From Phycisphaerae bacterium (GTDB lineage Bacteria > Planctomycetota > Phycisphaerae > Phycisphaerales > UBA1924), in assembly GCA_030426605.1 (NCBI GenBank), contig JAUHXM010000001.1, positions 1 through 64,000 of the forward strand: a stretch of 64,000 nt of DNA, read 5' to 3'. Both the position numbers and the translations under genes were made by a program. The notes under the pieces were generated by a model, which worked only from the letters and a program-made list of their open reading frames with translations, did not search any database and had not been told where the DNA came from. Below, in pieces: positions 1 to 8,144 of the stretch (within the stretch, counting starts at the first letter, position 1; each line of letters begins with the position of its first letter).

Positions 1-1055
1 CCGTCCTCGGCGACGACCATCGTGCCGCCCTCGAGGTACCCAACGCCCTGGGTCTGCTGCTCGCCGGGCTTGGAGAGGTGCACGCGGATCTGGTGCCCGG
101 GCAGGACGCTCATTTTCATCGCGTTCGCCAGGTCGTTGATGTTCAGGACGCTCACGCCCTGGATCGTCGCGACGCGGGCGAGCCCGGAGTCGGTCGTCAC
201 GATGATCGCGCTGAGCTGCTTGCCCAGGTCAACGAGCATCTGATCGACGCCCATGCTCGCGACGCGGGACTCGTCGATCGTGAGGTCGAGCGTGCCGGCC
301 CGCTGCATCTTGCCGATGAGGTCCAGCCCGCGGCGCCCGCGGGCGCGCTTGAGCTTGTCGGACGAGTCGGCAAGCGTCTGCAACTCTTCGACCACGAACC
401 GAGGAACCACGACCGGCGCCTGCAGCAGCCCCGTTTCTGCAACGTCCGCGATCCGCGCGTCGATCAGCGACGACGTGTCCAGGATCAGCGGGCGCGCCCC
501 CCGGATTTGCTTGGCGAACTCGACGTACGGGATGACCAGCCGGAAGTCGTCCTGTGTCTGCAGCACCGTCGAGATGAAGAGGTAGGCGAGCGCGACGCCG
601 ATCAGGACCTTCATGATCGTCGTGAGCTGCCGGACGACCTTGGGCTCGATCGGGATGTCGTACGTCGCGACGAGCAAGTCCACGACCGAGCCCACGGCGA
701 GCGTCGCGAGCATCGCCGCCATCAGCCCGACCATCACGCTCACGATCGTCGAGATCTTCTTGGTCGGCGTGAGGACATCGATCAGGATGACGAGCACCCC
801 GAGGACGACCGCGAAGGTCAGGGTGACGGGCCAGAACGCGGGTGCTTCCTCGCCCGCGAGCCCGCCGATGAGGGCGAGCCCGGTGACGACGGCGAAGAGG
901 ATCGCGAACCCGATGCGGACCACTCGGAGCAGGATGTCCCGCTGGCGCAGCGCCGCCTCGTACGGGTTGGGTGGGATCACGCCCGACGGGCGGAGCGGAT
1001 CGGGCAGCGTGGTCTCGGGCTGGGCGTCGCCGTTGGTGGTCACGTCATCGGGCAC
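1..1055 (-). CDS. PIN/TRAM domain membrane protein (YacL-like), 3' end cut by window
   Basis: The gene reads leftward off the window edge, so it is absent from the ORF track. The GTG start at 1055 gives about 351 visible residues. Four hydrophobic helices lie at roughly residues 41-66, 75-94, 101-130 and 143-165. A PIN nuclease-like domain follows, with LILDTSSLIDARIAD (acidic Asp near residue 192) and IIVTTDSGLAR near 284-293. The beginning of a TRAM-type beta domain (LPGHQIRVHLSKPGE) is seen before the edge. This order of membrane segments, PIN and TRAM is that of the YacL family, whose cellular substrate is not well established. Family assignment is confident; nuclease activity is inferred. 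Confidence 0.88.
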   Translation of the reverse strand, partial: MPDDVTTNGDAQPETTLPDPLRPSGVIPPNPYEAALRQRDILLRVVRIGFAILFAVVTGLALIGGLAGEEAPAFWPVTLTFAVVLGVLVILIDVLTPTKKISTIVSVMVGLMAAMLATLAVGSVVDLLVATYDIPIEPKVVRQLTTIMKVLIGVALAYLFISTVLQTQDDFRLVIPYVEFAKQIRGARPLILDTSSLIDARIADVAETGLLQAPVVVPRFVVEELQTLADSSDKLKRARGRRGLDLIGKMQRAGTLDLTIDESRVASMGVDQMLVDLGKQLSAIIVTTDSGLARVATIQGVSVLNINDLANAMKMSVLPGHQIRVHLSKPGEQQTQGVGYLEGGTMVVAED

Positions 1056-1247
1056 GGGATGAGTGTACGGACGGGAGGGGCGGGCAGATCCCGGGCGTGG
1101 CGGGTCGGCTAGGATGCCCGACTCGCGCCCGTCGGCGGCCGGGCCCGGTGCACGGGTGGCCCGTGAACCTGGTCAGGGCTTGACCGCAGCAGCCATAAGC
1201 GGCCGTCATCCGGTGCCGTCGGTGTCCTGGCCGCCGACCGGCGCGAG

Positions 1248-1253
1248 TACCCT
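1248..1253 (+). promoter_or_regulatory. -10-like hexamer TACCCT, leaderless-type
   Basis: TACCCT lies six bases before the ATG at 1260, and no Shine-Dalgarno site is present. This is one of a recurring set of TANNNT-N6-start arrangements in the window and predicts a transcript starting at or very near the start codon. Confidence 0.55.
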
Positions 1254-1259
1254 GCCAGC

Positions 1260-2033
1260 ATGCTCCCCACGCTCCTCGCGATCGGCATCGCGGTCCAATC
1301 CCAGGCGCCCGAACCCATCGAGATCAACGCGGCGCTCACCGCCCGCCCGCTCGAGCCGGGCGTCTGGGTCATCGTCCACGAGGAGCCCTGGCCCGCGAAC
1401 GCGCTGCTCGTCGAGACGAACGACGGCACGCTCGTCCTCTGCGACACGCCCTACACCCACGACGCCTCCCGCGAGCTGCTCGCGTGGATGCACGAGACCT
1501 TCGGCGACCGCCGAACCATCGTGATCAACGGGCACTTCCACCCGGACTGCCTCGGGGGGAACGCCGTCTTCGAGCGGTCCGGCGCCGAGACATGGGGATC
1601 GATCGAGACCGCGAAACTCCTCGCCGAGCGCGGCGACCGCGCACGGGCCGACACCGTCGCTCCCCTCCGCGATGCGAAGCCAGACCTCGCGCACCGAATT
1701 GAGTCCGACACATGGGCACCGCCCGTCCGCCGGTTCGAACTCGAAACCGGTCACACGTTCGATCTCGGCGAGCCCGTCGAGATCATCCACCCGGGCCCGG
1801 CGCACGCGCCGGACAACGTCGTGACATGGTTTCCCGAGCGCGGCGTCCTCTTCGGCGGGTGCGCCGTCCTCGCCGACATGCGCCCGGGGTACGCCGCGGA
1901 CGCGGATCTCGAGCGCTGGCCGGACGCCATCCGTGCGATGCAGGCTCTCGAAGCCAGGATCGTCATCCCGGGGCACGGCGACCGCACGGACGCCGGCTTG
2001 CTTGACCACACACTCGCGGTCCTGGCCCGTTGA
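1260..2033 (+). CDS. Subclass B1-type metallo-beta-lactamase homologue
   Basis: This 257-residue metallo-beta-lactamase-fold protein has a short hydrophobic N-terminus (residues 2-13) that may be a weak export signal. All six zinc ligands typical of subclass B1 enzymes are visible: H92, H94 and D96 in HFHPDC, H182 in PGPAHAPDN, C201 in LFGGCAV, and H239 in IPGHG. The Cys ligand separates B1 enzymes from glyoxalase II-like hydrolases, and the C-terminal PGHG...GLLDHTL block also looks like B1 enzymes. The lysine that follows the Cys by three residues in many B1 enzymes is absent (GGCAVLA). The gene stands alone, divergent from the PIN/TRAM gene. Beta-lactam hydrolysis is inferred from motifs only; another hydrolase activity is possible. 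Confidence 0.78.
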   Translation: MLPTLLAIGIAVQSQAPEPIEINAALTARPLEPGVWVIVHEEPWPANALLVETNDGTLVLCDTPYTHDASRELLAWMHETFGDRRTIVINGHFHPDCLGGNAVFERSGAETWGSIETAKLLAERGDRARADTVAPLRDAKPDLAHRIESDTWAPPVRRFELETGHTFDLGEPVEIIHPGPAHAPDNVVTWFPERGVLFGGCAVLADMRPGYAADADLERWPDAIRAMQALEARIVIPGHGDRTDAGLLDHTLAVLAR

Positions 2034-2039
2034 GCGCAC

Positions 2040-2062
2040 AAAAAAGGGGCCGAGTGGGCCCC
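2040..2062 (-). terminator. Rho-independent terminator of the lipoprotein gene
   Basis: On the minus strand a GGGGCC/GGCCCC stem with a five-base loop is followed by six T residues, 28 bases after the stop codon of the lipoprotein gene. The convergent MBL gene ends just beyond it, so it may work in both directions. Confidence 0.8.
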
Positions 2063-2090
2063 TCGATGTGTCGGCGTGGTGGGCGGCGCC

Positions 2091-2555
2091 TCAACCGCCG
2101 CGGTTGAACTTCATCTCCATCGAGTCCCCGCGCGGGTTGGGCATGGAGACGTACAGCGACCCGTCGCGGATCGTGCCTGTCGCGGGGTCCTCGCCCTCGA
2201 TGGTCATGGTGATGGTGCCGCTGTTGTTCGTCCAGGTGCCCACGTGGTGCTCGGGCTCTTCGCCGCCGAAGGTGCCGTCCGCTTTCATGGTGCCGTCGTC
2301 GTTGAGGGTGATGGTCATCTCGGTCTTCTCGACCATGCCCGTGACCATCTGCTCCATCATCGCGGCCATCTGACCCGTCGGATCCGCGTCCGCGCCGGGC
2401 GGCATCTGCGTCGCCATCATCTCGCGGACGGACGCCTCGAACGCGGTCTTGTCGAGGTTCCAGGTTCCGGTGTGCGGGTCCTTGCCGCCGCACCCGCCGA
2501 GCGTGAGCACAAGCGCCGCGAGCGGCAGCACGATCATCGAAATCAAACGTTGCAT
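2091..2555 (-). CDS. Predicted lipoprotein, unknown function
   Basis: The ORF track starts 30 codons too early. The ATG at 2555 is preceded by AAGGGGA at good spacing and begins a lipoprotein signal peptide with lipobox LGGC near residue 21. The mature part (about 130 residues) holds GTWNLDKTAFEASV, then a Met-rich acidic stretch (MMATQMPPGADADPTGQMAAMMEQM) and repeated short beta-strand patterns such as GTWTNNSGTITMTIEG. It resembles small lipocalin-like or DUF-type lipoproteins that start with a GTW motif. The function is not recognised. Confidence 0.75.
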   Translation of the reverse strand: MQRLISMIVLPLAALVLTLGGCGGKDPHTGTWNLDKTAFEASVREMMATQMPPGADADPTGQMAAMMEQMVTGMVEKTEMTITLNDDGTMKADGTFGGEEPEHHVGTWTNNSGTITMTIEGEDPATGTIRDGSLYVSMPNPRGDSMEMKFNRGG

Positions 2556-2650
2556 GGTGTTCCCCTTCAATTCTGGAATCCGGCAGGATAGCGGGTGGGC
2601 CACCCCGCGTAGCATGCCGCCCGATCCGCCCCCCGCACGGAGCACGCCGC

Positions 2651-3445
2651 GTGAGCACCCGCAAGAGCACCGCCGAAATCCGAGAAGAGTTTCGACTCGC
2701 AGCGGTCGCCGCGGACGAGTGCGCTGCCGTCGCCGATGCGTGGCTCACCTGGCACGAACCCACGATGCTCGACGCGCTGAATACGCCGGTTCACTGTGCC
2801 AACCGGGGGTGCAACCACGCCTTCCGTCCGATCGAGGGCATCGAATTCGAGAAGTCGGGCGCCCTGGTGCGGTGCCCAACATGCCGCAGCGGCGGGCACG
2901 CGCTCTTTGAGAGGCTCCGGTGGCAACCCCGCGAACTCACCTGTGCCCTCTGCGGACGCGAAGCCAAGACCGCCCCGATCCGTCAACGACGGCAGATCGG
3001 GCTCATCCTGCTCCGCCTGTACCGCGACGAGACCTGGAACGCCTGCGCGCCGTGCGCCCGGGGGTTCTTCCTCAGCAACACGGGCACCACCCTCGTGTTG
3101 GGCTGGTGGGGCATCATCTCGCTGTTTGTGACGCCGTACGTGCTCATCGCGAACATCATGGGTTATCTCCAACGAGACCGCACTGCCGGCAAGCCGACGG
3201 GCCCCTGGATCGACCGTCGCATCCCGCAGGACATCCGCGACGCACTCGCGGCCCACGAGGAGTGGGCGTTCACGAGACTCAACGCACCGAACCGTAAGGC
3301 GACCGCACAGGGCATCGGCGACACCCTCGCACGCAACGCGGGCGTCTCACGCATCTACGCGATGCTCTACCTGCAGGAGCGGGTCACCGACCGGATGCGG
3401 GTGCGGCTCTCATCGGACGATCGACGCGAGCCGGCCAAGGCGTGA
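2651..3445 (+). CDS. Hypothetical Cys-rich membrane protein
   Basis: A 264-residue protein starting at GTG. Two Cys-pair regions suggest zinc binding: HCANRGC followed by CPTC, then CALC followed by CAPC. One long hydrophobic segment (about residues 148-174) follows the second pair, and the C-terminal third is charged and probably helical. It could be a membrane-tethered zinc-ribbon protein with cytoplasmic ends. It is convergent with the desaturase gene, with only one base between the stops. A TAGCAT hexamer lies at 2610-2615, about 35 bases before the start. No named family was recognised. Confidence 0.7.
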   Translation: MSTRKSTAEIREEFRLAAVAADECAAVADAWLTWHEPTMLDALNTPVHCANRGCNHAFRPIEGIEFEKSGALVRCPTCRSGGHALFERLRWQPRELTCALCGREAKTAPIRQRRQIGLILLRLYRDETWNACAPCARGFFLSNTGTTLVLGWWGIISLFVTPYVLIANIMGYLQRDRTAGKPTGPWIDRRIPQDIRDALAAHEEWAFTRLNAPNRKATAQGIGDTLARNAGVSRIYAMLYLQERVTDRMRVRLSSDDRREPAKA

Positions 3446-3446
3446 C

Positions 3447-4391
3447 TCAAGCCGCCCGGCGTTTGGCCGCGATCTTCGCCGCGGCGGGCACCCGCACGTT
3501 TCGCGCCAGCCCGAGCGCCTCCATCGTCTTGATCACGATGTAGCTCAGATCGAACTGCCACCAGCGGAGCCCGTGCCGGGCCGACGTCGGGAACGCGTGG
3601 TGGTTGTTGTGCCACCCTTCGCCCATCGCCAGCACGCCGCAGATCACGTTGTTCCGGCTCTCGTCGTGGCTCTCAAACGGGCGTGACCCCCACACGTGGC
3701 ATACCGAGTTCACGCTCCATGTCACGTGGTGCACCAACAGCACGCGCACCAGCCCGCCCCAGATGAACCCGAGCAGGACGCCCTTCCAGCTCATCATGAT
3801 CAGCCCACACACGACCGCGGGCATCAGCATCCCAACCAGCACCCACACCGGGAACGTGAGGCTCAGCCAGCGGACCATGCGGTCCTTCTGGAGATCCGGC
3901 ACGTAGCGCTTCAGGTCGGGGTTGGTGCCCCGGGTGATCCACCCCATGTGGGCGTGCCACATCCCCCGAATCATGTTCCAAACACCCCCGCCATGCGTGT
4001 GCGGCGAGTGCGGGTCGTTGTCCGAATCCGAGTGCTGGTGGTGCTGGCGGTGGTTGGCGACCCATTGCAGGATCGATCCCTCCATCGACATCGACCCGAG
4101 CACGCCGATGATGAACGTCATCACGCGCCCAGTCTCGAACGATTTGTGCGTGAACAGACGGTGATACCCGACCGTGACGCCGAGCCCCGTCAGCAGATAC
4201 ATCACCGCGAGCAGGCCCAGGGGCACCCAATGCACCCCGAACGGCCAGAGCAGCACGATCGCCGCGAGCAGCCCTGCGAGGGGAAGCAGGATGCCGGCGA
4301 TGTTCATCGCGCGCACCCAAGGCGAAACGGGGCGTTCGACGCCCACCATCGCCGCGCCTCCCGGGTCCGTCCGCGGAGTCTGATTGGTCAT
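3447..4391 (-). CDS. Membrane fatty acid (acyl-CoA) desaturase
   Basis: A 314-residue integral membrane di-iron desaturase. The ATG at 4391 was chosen because the track's longer form adds a 58-residue basic leader with no membrane character. The three family histidine boxes are present: HRLFTH (77-82), HRQHH (114-118) and HNNHH (261-265), between hydrophobic helices at about 29-50, 56-75, 91-103 and 180-222. The enzyme introduces a double bond (delta-9 type in the best-known members) into acyl chains of membrane lipids, with electrons from ferredoxin or cytochrome b5. It is divergent from dnaX. Confidence 0.9.
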   Translation of the reverse strand: MTNQTPRTDPGGAAMVGVERPVSPWVRAMNIAGILLPLAGLLAAIVLLWPFGVHWVPLGLLAVMYLLTGLGVTVGYHRLFTHKSFETGRVMTFIIGVLGSMSMEGSILQWVANHRQHHQHSDSDNDPHSPHTHGGGVWNMIRGMWHAHMGWITRGTNPDLKRYVPDLQKDRMVRWLSLTFPVWVLVGMLMPAVVCGLIMMSWKGVLLGFIWGGLVRVLLVHHVTWSVNSVCHVWGSRPFESHDESRNNVICGVLAMGEGWHNNHHAFPTSARHGLRWWQFDLSYIVIKTMEALGLARNVRVPAAAKIAAKRRAA

Positions 4392-4531
4392 GAATCGAGT
4401 GCCGATCGCGTGTGGAGCGCCGCAAGGGCCCACCGGGGGAGTATCGCTACCCCGATCGTACGCCCGTGGGGGTGCCGGGGTTCGGAGTCTTCTTCGGGAC
4501 CGAGCCCCCGCAGATTCACGCGCCCGGCGAA

Positions 4532-4537
4532 TACACT
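4532..4537 (+). promoter_or_regulatory. -10-like hexamer TACACT of dnaX
   Basis: TACACT lies six bases before the ATG at 4544, again without a Shine-Dalgarno site. The same spacing occurs before many other first genes in the window. Confidence 0.55.
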
Positions 4538-4543
4538 CGCTCC

Positions 4544-5659
4544 ATGGCCTACACCGTCCTCGCACGCAAACACCGCTCCCGCTCGTTCGAAGAAGTCGTC
4601 GGGCAGGAGCCGATCGCCCGCACGCTCCGCGCCGCCATCGACGCCGGACGCGTGGCCCACGCCTACCTCTTCTGCGGCACCCGAGGCGTCGGCAAGACCT
4701 CTACCGCCCGAATCTTCGCCAACGAGCTCAACAATGCCGACGGAAGCGCCGACGTGCAGGCCGCGATCATGCGCGGCGACGACACCGACGTCATCGAGAT
4801 CGACGGCGCCTCCAACCGAGGCGTCGAAGAAGCCCGCGACCTCATCGCCAACGCGATCTACCGCCCCATGCGCGGGCCTTACAAAATCTACATCATCGAC
4901 GAAGTCCACATGCTCACGCGCGAGGCGTTCAACGCGCTGCTCAAGACGATGGAAGAGCCGCCCGAGCACGTGAAGTTCATCCTGTGCACGACCGAGCCCC
5001 AGAAGGTCCCGCCGACGATCCAGAGCCGGTGCCAGCGGTTCGACTTCCGCGCGATCGCGACGCCGCAGATTGCCGATCACCTCGCCCACGTCATCAAAGA
5101 AGAGGGCTACGACGCTGACGCGGATCTCGTGCACATGGTCGCCCGCCTGGGCAACGGCTCGATGCGCGACGCCCTGAGCGTCCTCGACCGCCTCATGGCG
5201 TCGGGCGACAAGAAGCTGACCGTCGCGCTGCTCGAGAGTGTGCTCGGTCTGCCCGACCGTGAGGTGATCGGCGGCCTCATCGACGCCCTCGCCGACGGCG
5301 AGCCCGGTCCCGCGATCGACAAGGCGGGCGAGCTCCTCGCCCGCGGCACCTCGGCCGACCAGGTCCTCGAAGCCCTGCTCGACCGCCTCCGCGACCTCAT
5401 GGTCCTGTCCGCCTGCGGCCCGGAGACCGAGCTCGTGGATCTCGCGGGCGAGACCCGCAAGCAGGACTTCGAGCGCGCACAGAAGTTCGACACCGCCTGC
5501 CTCGTGCACATGATCGCCGTCACCGAGGCGATCCAGCGGTCGATCCGCAGCTCGTCCGCCCCCCGCGCGCTCTTCGACGCGTGCATCGCCCGATTGGCGC
5601 TCACCGAGCGCCTCGCGGACGTCACGGCTATGCTGGAGTCCGCCTCGGGAAAAGCCTGA
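4544..5659 (+). CDS. dnaX: DNA polymerase III subunit gamma (zero-frame product of dnaX)
   Basis: This is the clamp-loader ATPase of the replicative polymerase. The zero-frame protein has 371 residues, starting at MAYTVLARKH; the track's 44-residue extension is upstream sequence. Visible motifs are Walker A GTRGVGKT (45-52), Walker B IYIIDEVH (115-122), sensor 1 CTTEP and the SRC motif (SRCQRFDF, 161-168), followed by domain III. The four-cysteine zinc module usual between Walker A and Walker B is absent; that stretch reads ELNNADGSADVQAAIMRG. Two codons after a G GGA AAA slippery sequence the frame closes with TGA, and a -1 frame continues to 5880 (see separate entries). The gene is monocistronic. 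Confidence 0.93.
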   Translation: MAYTVLARKHRSRSFEEVVGQEPIARTLRAAIDAGRVAHAYLFCGTRGVGKTSTARIFANELNNADGSADVQAAIMRGDDTDVIEIDGASNRGVEEARDLIANAIYRPMRGPYKIYIIDEVHMLTREAFNALLKTMEEPPEHVKFILCTTEPQKVPPTIQSRCQRFDFRAIATPQIADHLAHVIKEEGYDADADLVHMVARLGNGSMRDALSVLDRLMASGDKKLTVALLESVLGLPDREVIGGLIDALADGEPGPAIDKAGELLARGTSADQVLEALLDRLRDLMVLSACGPETELVDLAGETRKQDFERAQKFDTACLVHMIAVTEAIQRSIRSSSAPRALFDACIARLALTERLADVTAMLESASGKA

Positions 5660-5703
5660 GGGCGTCGCCTTCGCGCGCCCCGCGTGGGCGTCCGGCGTCG
5701 CCC
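5647..5703 (+). promoter_or_regulatory. Candidate programmed -1 ribosomal frameshift signal in dnaX
   Basis: The zero-frame codons tcG GGA AAA form a canonical X XXY YYZ heptamer at 5647-5653, six codons after a GGAG at 5634-5637. A six-base spacer follows. An imperfect stem then pairs 5660-5669 with 5694-5703 (ten positions, one T-T mismatch, 24-base GC-rich loop). The zero-frame stop TGA is at 5657-5659. Upstream Shine-Dalgarno-like motif, slippery site and downstream stem-loop are the same three elements known from E. coli dnaX. Function here is inferred. Confidence 0.65.
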
Positions 5704-5880
5704 GCACAAGCACCCAGGCAGCACCCGCCCAGCGAGAAGGTCGAGCTCAAGCCCGGCGCGGGCAACCCGCGCCCCAAAGATGACACCCCGCCGGAGAACG
5801 ACCCCACGCGCCATCCGCTCGTGATTCAGGCGATCGCGGCGTTCGACGCCGAGATCAAACGCGTCTACCCAAAAAACTAA
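5653..5880 (+). CDS. dnaX: Predicted C-terminal extension of DnaX reached by -1 frameshift (tau-like long form)
   Basis: After a -1 slip on GGA AAA, reading resumes at AGC (5653) and adds 75 residues: a Pro/Arg-rich linker, then KVELKPGAGNPRPKDD and an end of the type HPLVIQAIAAFDAEI. That HPLV...FD ending resembles the last residues of DnaX in many bacteria, which supports real coding. The full product would be about 445 residues. The frame stops exactly against the convergent zinc-protein gene, overlapping it by four bases, as expected of a true gene end. A real frameshift mutation or a sequence error is the alternative. Confidence 0.62.
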   Translation, partial: SLRASPSRAPRGRPASPAQAPRQHPPSEKVELKPGAGNPRPKDDTPPENDPTRHPLVIQAIAAFDAEIKRVYPKN

Positions 5881-6254
5881 GTCTTTTCGTCTCTCCGTCT
5901 CTCCGTCTCTTCTCTTCCGGGCTTCGTCCACGCGATGTCCGGGTCCTTGTGCATCACGCCCGCCGCACGCTTCACGCATTGCGCGCACGCGAACGCGCCC
6001 GTCGAGGGCGATTCCCACAGCGGGAATTCCCCGCCCTCCATCAGGCAGAGCGTGCATTTCGTGCCGTCCGCCGGCGCGATCCCGTCGTCATCCACCGCGA
6101 GCACGCGGTATGCCACCGACAGGCATTTCACGCACAGGCACGACCCGCGGTGCCCCTCGATCATCGGGCGGTCCTCGGCCCACGAGCTCTCGCAGAAATC
6201 GCAGAGGAAATCCTCGGCCGTCATGCTGTTCGGGTCGGCGCCTTCGCGGTGCAC
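5877..6254 (-). CDS. Small zinc-finger protein, unknown function
   Basis: About 125 residues from the GTG at 6254, which follows the ABC-protein stop by two bases and has GGGAG eight bases upstream; ATG at 6224 is an alternative. It has two Cys-pair modules: CDFC...CLCVKC near the N-terminus, in a pattern like the zinc finger of ClpX, then CTLC...CAQC. The C-terminus is charged (EETERRRDEK) and is encoded by a short CGTCTCTC tandem repeat. It is likely co-transcribed with the ABC exporter. The role is unknown. Confidence 0.68.
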   Translation of the reverse strand: MHREGADPNSMTAEDFLCDFCESSWAEDRPMIEGHRGSCLCVKCLSVAYRVLAVDDDGIAPADGTKCTLCLMEGGEFPLWESPSTGAFACAQCVKRAAGVMHKDPDIAWTKPGREETERRRDEKT

Positions 6255-6256
6255 GG

Positions 6257-8083
6257 TCAATCTCCCGTCGGCACGAGCTGATGCCTCGCGAGTTGCTGAT
6301 ACACGGCGCACCGCTCGACGAGCTCGCCGTGCGTGCCCTGGTCGATCACCGTGCCCGCGTCGAGCACGACGATCGAGTCCGCGTTCATCACGGTGCTCAG
6401 CCGGTGCGCCACGACCAGGCTGGTGCGCCCGGCGCTGAACTCCGCGATCGCCTCGGTGATGAGCGCCTCGGAATGCGAGTCGATCATGCTGGTCGCCTCG
6501 TCGAGGATCAGGATCGCCGGATCACGCAGGATCGCGCGCGCGATTGCCAGCCTCTGCCGCTGCCCGCCCGACAGCGTGAGCCCCTGCTCGCCGAGCACGG
6601 TGCTCAGCCCGTCGGGCAGCTTCTCGACGATCTCCTCGGCCCGCGCCCGCCGCACAGCGTCCATGATCTTCTGGTCGCTCACGCCGTCGAGCCCGTAGGC
6701 GATGTTGTCCCGCAGCGGCCGCGCGAACAGCACGGTCTCCTGCGTCACCACCCCGATCTGCGCGCGCAGGCTCGTGACATCCACGCCCGCGATGTCCGTC
6801 CCGTCCACGAGGACGCGTCCGGCAGCGGGATCGAACAACCGCGGCACGAGGCTCAGCAGCGACGTCTTCCCGCTCCCGTTCGGGCCCACGAACGCCACGG
6901 TCTTGCCGAACGGGATCTCGAGCGACACGCCGTCGATCGCGGGCCGTTCGGCGCCCGGGTATGTCACACGCACATTGTCGAACGCGATGGACGCCTTGTG
7001 GCGCGCGAGGGCGGGCTTGCTGTCGTGCCCGGGCTCGATCGGGGCGTCGAGGAGCGCCGCGATGCGGTCCGCCGCCGCGCCGGACTGCTGGATGTCGTTC
7101 ACGAGCCCGGTCACCGGCTTCAGCGACGCCCCGGCGATGCCCAGCGCGAAGAACGTGCCGAAGAACTCGGTCTTGTCGAGGTGCCCGTCGAGAATCAGCT
7201 TGACCGCGACCAGCGCGAGCGCGCCGAGGGTGAACATCGAGAGGACCTCGACGAACGGGCTCGCCGCCGCCCGCGCCGTGCGGACGCGGAGTTGCTGGCG
7301 GAGCACATCGCGCGAGATCGCGTTGAAGCGCTTGGTCTCATGGTCCTCCGTGCCGTGGACCTTGACGACACGCATGCCGCCGATCGCCTCGTTCGCGGCC
7401 CGGTAGAGCCCCGCGCGCCCCCTCAGCGCGCTGCGTGCCGCGCGCCGGATCCGCTTGCCCAGCTTTCGGATGATCGTGAAGAGGACCGGCGCGACGATCA
7501 TCGCCGCGAGCGCCAACTGCCAGTTGATGATGAACGCCGCGACGAGCCCGGCGAGCCCCTTTGTGATCTGCGCGACCGCCTTGGACAGCAGCGCCGTGAA
7601 CCCCTGCGCGAGCGCCTCGGTGTCCACGATCACCCGGCTCACCGGGTCGGACGACCCTTCGGACACGATCCGCCCCAGCGGCAGGTGCGCCACGCGCCCG
7701 AACAGCTTCTCGCGCAGATCCGCGACGGTCCGGAAGACGATCGAGAGCGCGAGGTACTGGTGCAGGAAGTTCGCGGCGGCGCCGACGACCGTCATCACGC
7801 CCAGCACGACGACGATCCAGACCACCGCCTCGAACGGGCCCGTGTTGGGAACGGCGTTCACCCATGCGTCAGGGATCATGCCGTTGATTTGCGCGTCCAG
7901 ATCGCGGACGAGCTCGGGCAACCCCTTGCGCTCGGACTCGTCGAGGACCGCCTTGAGGATCGGCAGCAGCCCGATGAGCCCCGCACCGAGCCCGCCCGCG
8001 CTGATCACGGCGAACACGATCGCGATCACCAGCCGAACCTTGTCAGCCAGCAAGCCCCTCGCGAGTTGCCAGAACGCATCCAT
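6257..8083 (-). CDS. ABC transporter, fused permease and ATPase (MsbA/lipid-exporter type)
   Basis: A 608-residue half-transporter with an N-terminal six-helix exporter domain (about residues 15-330) and a C-terminal ATPase. Walker A GPNGSGKT lies near residue 400, the signature LSGGQRQR near 500, Walker B ILILDEATSMID near 525, and the switch His follows in VVAHRLS. This domain order is that of MsbA-like homodimeric exporters that move lipids or lipid-linked sugars across the inner membrane, but the substrate cannot be read from sequence. A zinc-finger gene follows two bases after the stop. Confidence 0.9.
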   Translation of the reverse strand: MDAFWQLARGLLADKVRLVIAIVFAVISAGGLGAGLIGLLPILKAVLDESERKGLPELVRDLDAQINGMIPDAWVNAVPNTGPFEAVVWIVVVLGVMTVVGAAANFLHQYLALSIVFRTVADLREKLFGRVAHLPLGRIVSEGSSDPVSRVIVDTEALAQGFTALLSKAVAQITKGLAGLVAAFIINWQLALAAMIVAPVLFTIIRKLGKRIRRAARSALRGRAGLYRAANEAIGGMRVVKVHGTEDHETKRFNAISRDVLRQQLRVRTARAAASPFVEVLSMFTLGALALVAVKLILDGHLDKTEFFGTFFALGIAGASLKPVTGLVNDIQQSGAAADRIAALLDAPIEPGHDSKPALARHKASIAFDNVRVTYPGAERPAIDGVSLEIPFGKTVAFVGPNGSGKTSLLSLVPRLFDPAAGRVLVDGTDIAGVDVTSLRAQIGVVTQETVLFARPLRDNIAYGLDGVSDQKIMDAVRRARAEEIVEKLPDGLSTVLGEQGLTLSGGQRQRLAIARAILRDPAILILDEATSMIDSHSEALITEAIAEFSAGRTSLVVAHRLSTVMNADSIVVLDAGTVIDQGTHGELVERCAVYQQLARHQLVPTGD

Positions 8084-8144
8084 CAGCGTGCAGTATTCGG
8101 TCCCCGCCCGCGGGTGTAAAGCGGGGTGGGGCAGGCGCCTCTCG

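Noticed and set aside
4412-4543. Longer DnaX start 44 codons upstream
   Set aside because: The added residues are unlike any DnaX, and the -10-like hexamer lies inside them six bases before the usual MAYTVLARKH start.
6110-8119. 669-residue plus-strand ORF opposite the ABC exporter
   Set aside because: The minus strand holds complete Walker A, signature and Walker B motifs; the plus frame is Arg/His/Asp-rich without motifs.
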